This document shows positions 22,900 to 26,049 of a stretch of DNA of 26,049 nucleotides, piece by piece. The translations under genes and the position numbers were made by a program. Within the stretch, counting starts at the first letter, position 1, and each line of letters opens with the position of its first letter. The notes under the pieces were generated by a model that made no database searches, was not told the DNA's origin, and saw only the letters and a program-made list of their open reading frames with translations. Origin of the DNA: CAZALT01 sp964485515 (GTDB lineage: Bacteria; Actinomycetota; Acidimicrobiia; Acidimicrobiales; Acidimicrobilacustridaceae); assembly GCA_964485515.1 (NCBI GenBank), contig CAZALT010000031.1:1-26049 (forward strand), read 5' to 3'.

Positions 22900-22964
22900 G
22901 GGTGGGCGAACTGGGTGGGCGAACTGGTTGGGCGAACTGGGTGGGCGAACTGGGTGGGCGAAAT
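22900..22964. repeat. 13-bp intergenic tandem repeat, five copies
   Basis: The unit GGGTGGGCGAACT occupies 22900-22912, 22913-22925, 22926-22938 (one base change), 22939-22951 and 22952-22964 (last copy ends AAAT). It lies between the divergent acylase and LLM genes, upstream of both. There are no spacers between the units, so it is not a CRISPR array. It could be a multi-copy protein-binding site or a slippage tract. Confidence 0.9.
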
Positions 22965-22997
22965 CTCCGTGATCGTAGGAAAAACGACCGGATGGTC

Positions 22998-23026
22998 TTG
23001 TGCGGGCGTCCTCCATGCTCCATATT
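22998..23026 (+). promoter_or_regulatory. Candidate promoter for the LLM gene at 23071
   Basis: TTGTGC (22998-23003) and CATATT (23021-23026) are spaced by 17 bp, a reasonable sigma-A-like pair (three and four matches to consensus). Transcription would begin near 23033, inside the KstR-type box that directly follows, an arrangement expected for repression by promoter occlusion. Confidence 0.4.
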
Positions 23027-23039
23027 GGAACACGTTCTA
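23026..23039. promoter_or_regulatory. KstR-type operator upstream of the second LLM gene
   Basis: TGGAACACGTTCTA matches TNNAACNNGTTNNA at all fixed positions and is close to palindromic. It ends 31 bp before the LLM start codon and overlaps the expected transcription start of the candidate promoter. Together with the box at 1458 it suggests a shared KstR-like repressor; binding is inferred. Confidence 0.62.
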
Positions 23040-23070
23040 GTTCTTCAACTCCTCGAACAAGGTTGGTCCC

Positions 23071-24279
23071 ATGGAGTTCGGTCTCTTCCTCAACGGCTTC
23101 CTGCCCGGTCCCGCCGCGCACGACTCGAGCTCCGAGCACCTGATGCTCCAGCGCGAGATCGAATACTGCGTGCACGCCGACGGCTTCAACTGGAAGTACG
23201 TGTGGCTGGGTGAGCACCACGCGCTGGTCGAGTACTCGCACATGTCGGCCCCCGAGGTCGTGTTCGGCTACATCGCGGCCAAGACCGACCAGATCCACGT
23301 CGGGTCGGGGATCATGAACATGTCGCCGCCCGTCAACCGGCCGGTGCGCATCGCCGAGCGCGTGGCCATGCTCGACCACGTCACCGAGAACCGCTACGAG
23401 TGGGGCACGGGACGAGGAGCGGGCAGCCACGAGATGGCCACCTTCGACCTGCTGACGTCAGAGACCAAGGCGATGTGGGACGAGGTCACCCCCGAGGTCC
23501 TGCGCATGTTCGAGCAGAAGGACTACACGTTCGAGGGCGAGTTCTTCCGGGTCGAGAAGCCGCACAACATCCTCCCCAAGCCGTACGGCATCGGTCACCC
23601 ACCGCTGTGGGTGGGCTGCGGCAACCCGGGCACGTTCACCAAGGCCGGCGAGCTCGGCATCGGCGCCATCGCCTTCAACTTCGAGCCGATCTACAACCTC
23701 AAGGGACGCATCGAGGCCTACAAGGAGGGCATCGCAAACTGCACCGAGCCGCTCGGTCAGTTCAAGAACGACAACGTCATGATGACCAACGCCGTCGTGT
23801 GCCTCGCCGACCGCGATCGTGCTCGCCAGGTGGCGCTGTCGCCCGGCCGTGGCTACCTCAACACGATGGTGAACATGTACCACGACACGATGCCGCCCCA
23901 GAAGAACGGCGTGTACTGGCCCGACAAGCCTCACGCCATCCCCGACGAGGCCACGCTCGACATGCTCATCGAAGCCGGCTACCTGCTGTGCGGCAACCCC
24001 GAAGAGGTCAACGAGCAGATCGCCAAGTACCAGGACGTCGGGTGCGACCAGCTGGTGTTCGGCATCCCGAGCGAGGGATTCGAGCACGACGAGGTCCTCG
24101 AGATGCTGGAGCTGTTCGGCAAGGAGGTCATCCCCAACTACGACCTCGACCCCGAGCACAGCACCACGCGCTACCGCCGTGAGGCCACGCGCAAGTACCC
24201 CGACTTCGCCCATCCGCTGCCCGAGGATCTCCGGGCACCCGAGGTCATCCCCACCAACTCGCTGCTGCCGCTGCCGTAA
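23071..24279 (+). CDS. LLM-class flavin-dependent oxidoreductase (luciferase/limonene-monooxygenase-like)
   Basis: A 402-residue luciferase-like TIM-barrel protein using reduced flavin or F420. MEFGLFLNGFLPG starts strand 1. WLGEHHALVEYSHMSAPEV (about residues 46-64), GSGIMNMSPPVNRPVRIAE and the RYEWGTGRGAG segment are typical of the larger monooxygenase members of the family; PPLWVGCGNP and LLCGNPEEVNEQI follow in the expected order. The ATG at 23071 has an AAGG about 9 bases upstream. It is only distantly like the LLM protein at 6849, so this is not a recent duplicate. The KstR-type box in its promoter suggests steroid or related ring-degradation duty. Downstream hairpins separate it from the convergent zwf gene. 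Confidence 0.9.
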   Translation: MEFGLFLNGFLPGPAAHDSSSEHLMLQREIEYCVHADGFNWKYVWLGEHHALVEYSHMSAPEVVFGYIAAKTDQIHVGSGIMNMSPPVNRPVRIAERVAMLDHVTENRYEWGTGRGAGSHEMATFDLLTSETKAMWDEVTPEVLRMFEQKDYTFEGEFFRVEKPHNILPKPYGIGHPPLWVGCGNPGTFTKAGELGIGAIAFNFEPIYNLKGRIEAYKEGIANCTEPLGQFKNDNVMMTNAVVCLADRDRARQVALSPGRGYLNTMVNMYHDTMPPQKNGVYWPDKPHAIPDEATLDMLIEAGYLLCGNPEEVNEQIAKYQDVGCDQLVFGIPSEGFEHDEVLEMLELFGKEVIPNYDLDPEHSTTRYRREATRKYPDFAHPLPEDLRAPEVIPTNSLLPLP

Positions 24280-24345
24280 GCAGTCGATGTCCTGGCCGTG
24301 CTCGGCCTGGTCGCGCCGCGCCGACCCACGCCCGCTCGCCCGCGT

Positions 24346-24394
24346 CTTCCGCAATTGGCGGAGGATCCGGGTGATGCGGCGGAGCACTCCGCCG
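24346..24394. terminator. Double hairpin between convergent LLM and zwf genes
   Basis: Two stem-loops lie in the 145-bp convergent gap: CTTCCGC/GCGGAGG (24346-24364, one G-T pair, 5-nt loop) and the perfect CGGCGGAG/CTCCGCCG (24377-24394) around a CA dinucleotide. The symmetrical position suggests termination of transcripts from both sides. T-runs are short on either strand. Confidence 0.5.
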
Positions 24395-24424
24395 ATTTGG
24401 GTGGGTCGTGGTGGGGCGGGGCCG

Positions 24425-25882
24425 CTACTTCTGGCGCCAGGCCCGCTCGAAGGGCAGCCGCCACGCGTCGGGGGCGATGAGCTGGTGGATGGCGTTCGGG
24501 CCCCAGGACCCGGGGCTGTACGGACGAACCGGCGGCGGGTTGTCGAGCAGCGGCTGCGACTTCTCCCACAGCTGCTCGATGCCGTCGGCGCTCGTGAACA
24601 GCGTGTGGTCACCGCTCATCGCGTCGTAGATGAGGCGCTCGTAGGCCTCGAGCACGTCCTCGTGCCGGCCGGTCTCGTGCAACGCGAACTGGAGGCTCTG
24701 CTTGTCGAGCGTCATGCCCGGGCCCGGTCGTTTGCCGTAGAACGAAAGCGAGAGCTTCGACGTGTCGGCGAGGTCGAACGTGAGGTGGTCCGGGCCGTGG
24801 GCGCCGACCCCGGACCCGGTCGGGAACATCGACTTCGGCGGTTCGCGGAACGCGATCGAGATGATGCGCGCTCCTTCGGCCATGCGCTTGCCGGTGCGCA
24901 GGTAGAAGGGGACGCCAGCCCAGCGCCAGTTGTCGATCTCGACCTTGAGGGCGATGAAGGTCTCGGTCTCCGAGTGCTGCGCCACACCGGGCTCGTCCAG
25001 GTACCCGGAGTACTGGCCCCGCACGACGTGGTGCGGTTCGATCGGCGAGAGCGAACGGAAGACCTTGTTCTTCTCCTCGCCGATCGCCTTCGGCTCCAAC
25101 GCCGTGGGCGGTTCCATCGCCATGAACGCCAGGACCTGGAGGAGGTGGGTGACCACCATGTCCCGGTAGGCGCCTGTGTTCTCGTAGAACCCGATGCGCT
25201 GGCCGATCGAGAGGGTCTCGGGAACGTCGATCTGCACGTGGGCGATGTGTTGGCGGTTCCAGATCGGTTCGAACAGGCCGTTGGCGAAGCGGAAGGCCAA
25301 GATGTTGAGCGCGGCCTCCTTGCCGAGGAAGTGGTCGATGCGGAAGATCTGGCTCTCGTCGAAGGTCTCGTGGAGACCGCGGTTGAGGGTGACCGCGCTG
25401 GTCAGGTCGGTGCCGAACGGCTTCTCCATGATGATTCGGGCCCGCTCGTCGAGTCCGACCTCGCCGAGCATCCGCACGACGGGGAGGGCGGCAGAAGGCG
25501 GCACGCTGAGGTAGTGCAGGCGGGCGGGCTCGATGACATCGAGCTCGTCCTCCAGCTCGGCGACCGTCTTGGCCAGCTGGTCGGGGCCCTTGTCCTGGGA
25601 GATGAAGTGGAGCTTGGCGGCGAACTCGTCCCATTCGGCGTCGGAGATGCGTTGGCGGCTGAACTCGTCGAGCGCGACCCGGGCGAACGCCCGGAACCCG
25701 TCGGTGTCGAGGTCGTCGAGCGAGGTGCCCAGGATGCGGACGTGGGGGAGCAGGCCGACCTCGGTGAGGTGGAAGAGCCCGGGGAGCAGCTTGCGACGCG
25801 AGAGGTCGCCCGTCGCGCCGAACAGCACCATCACGTGGGGCTTCAGCGGGGCGATGAGGTGCGAGTCGATGTCCCGTGGCAT
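24425..25882 (-). CDS. zwf: Glucose-6-phosphate 1-dehydrogenase
   Basis: A 485-residue cytosolic enzyme that oxidises glucose 6-phosphate to 6-phosphogluconolactone and yields NADPH, the entry step of the oxidative pentose phosphate pathway. The coenzyme motif FGATGDLSRRKL is at 21-32, EKPFGTDL at 153-160, and the substrate signature RIDHFLGKE at 181-189. The later THLLQVLAF segment matches the catalytic-His region, and YLRTGKRM the C-terminal domain. The length is normal. The ATG at 25882 gives the expected short N-terminus before strand 1; the Shine-Dalgarno is weak. No other pentose phosphate gene lies next to it here. NADPH supply to the many oxygenases in the window is an attractive but unproven link. 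Confidence 0.96.
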   Translation of the reverse strand: MPRDIDSHLIAPLKPHVMVLFGATGDLSRRKLLPGLFHLTEVGLLPHVRILGTSLDDLDTDGFRAFARVALDEFSRQRISDAEWDEFAAKLHFISQDKGPDQLAKTVAELEDELDVIEPARLHYLSVPPSAALPVVRMLGEVGLDERARIIMEKPFGTDLTSAVTLNRGLHETFDESQIFRIDHFLGKEAALNILAFRFANGLFEPIWNRQHIAHVQIDVPETLSIGQRIGFYENTGAYRDMVVTHLLQVLAFMAMEPPTALEPKAIGEEKNKVFRSLSPIEPHHVVRGQYSGYLDEPGVAQHSETETFIALKVEIDNWRWAGVPFYLRTGKRMAEGARIISIAFREPPKSMFPTGSGVGAHGPDHLTFDLADTSKLSLSFYGKRPGPGMTLDKQSLQFALHETGRHEDVLEAYERLIYDAMSGDHTLFTSADGIEQLWEKSQPLLDNPPPVRPYSPGSWGPNAIHQLIAPDAWRLPFERAWRQK

Positions 25883-26049
25883 GCCGGCCAGGGTGACCGC
25901 TCCCGATTACGAGCAGGTTTCTCACGGCCGATCATCGGGTGAACCGCGGGCAGCGGTCGCGCCACCGCCCAGCGCGCTCGTCCCCGGCCCCACCGACCGT
26001 TCTGGCGTCGGTCTTGACCGGTTCCCGGTTGAGATCAACGCAATTTGGG
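25883..26049. other. Upstream region of zwf, no gene seen
   Basis: This 167-bp window edge should hold the zwf promoter on the minus strand. It contains CCGGTT twice in close succession (TTGACCGGTTCCCGGTTGA near 26018-26036), but I see no convincing promoter, operator or open frame with coding character. Confidence 0.4.

Noticed and set aside
22900..22964. CRISPR array
   Set aside because: The 13-bp units are contiguous with no spacers, and no cas gene is nearby.
22803..23033. In-frame ATG at 23033 as the start of the acylase
   Set aside because: It would place 77 residues encoded by tandem repeats before the signal helix and overlap the KstR-type operator of the opposite gene.
6849..24279. 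The two LLM oxidoreductases as a recent duplication
   Set aside because: They differ in length, N-terminal motifs and C-terminal layout, and fall in different luciferase-like subgroups.

Overview
The window is high-GC DNA with many GTG starts, overlapping GTGA stop/start junctions, and redox enzymes typical of lipid- and steroid-degrading actinobacteria. It most likely comes from a draft genome or metagenome bin of an actinobacterium. An Acidimicrobiia-like origin is my inference from gene content; no rRNA or marker gene is present to prove it. Two runs of 100 N (5975-6074 and 7891-7990) are scaffold gaps. I saw no tRNA, rRNA, CRISPR array, transposase or phage gene.

Left part (1-7.9 kb), an oxidoreductase island. 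It holds an SDR dehydrogenase coupled to a VOC-fold protein, a KshA-like Rieske oxygenase behind a KstR-type operator, a cytochrome P450 followed directly by a TetR regulator, a TetR/Old-Yellow-Enzyme pair on the minus strand, and a divergent luciferase-like flavin oxidoreductase. Between the Rieske and P450 genes lies a frameshifted relic of a sensor histidine kinase. A perfect 12-bp inverted repeat encloses the P450 start codon.

Middle part (8.0-15.6 kb), a candidate glycolipid or natural-product cluster. A minus-strand glycosyltransferase is divergent from a compact plus-strand run: AurF-like diiron oxygenase, second glycosyltransferase, WS/DGAT-type acyltransferase, DrrA-like ABC ATPase and DrrB-like permease. 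Together they could oxidise, glycosylate, acylate and export a lipophilic product.

Right part (15.7-25.9 kb). A tight MoxR - DUF58 - large membrane protein operon resembles the MoxR/DUF58/TgpA transglutaminase operons. Its third protein carries an acidic, YD-like repeat ectodomain where the transglutaminase should be. It converges on a penicillin-acylase-family lipoprotein. A second luciferase-like oxidoreductase follows behind another KstR-type box, and then zwf (glucose-6-phosphate dehydrogenase) on the minus strand.

A recurring oddity is short tandem DNA repeats. Inside genes the units are 6, 12 or 15 bp, so they stay in frame, and they sit in protein termini or linkers. Outside genes there are 13- and 16-bp units.
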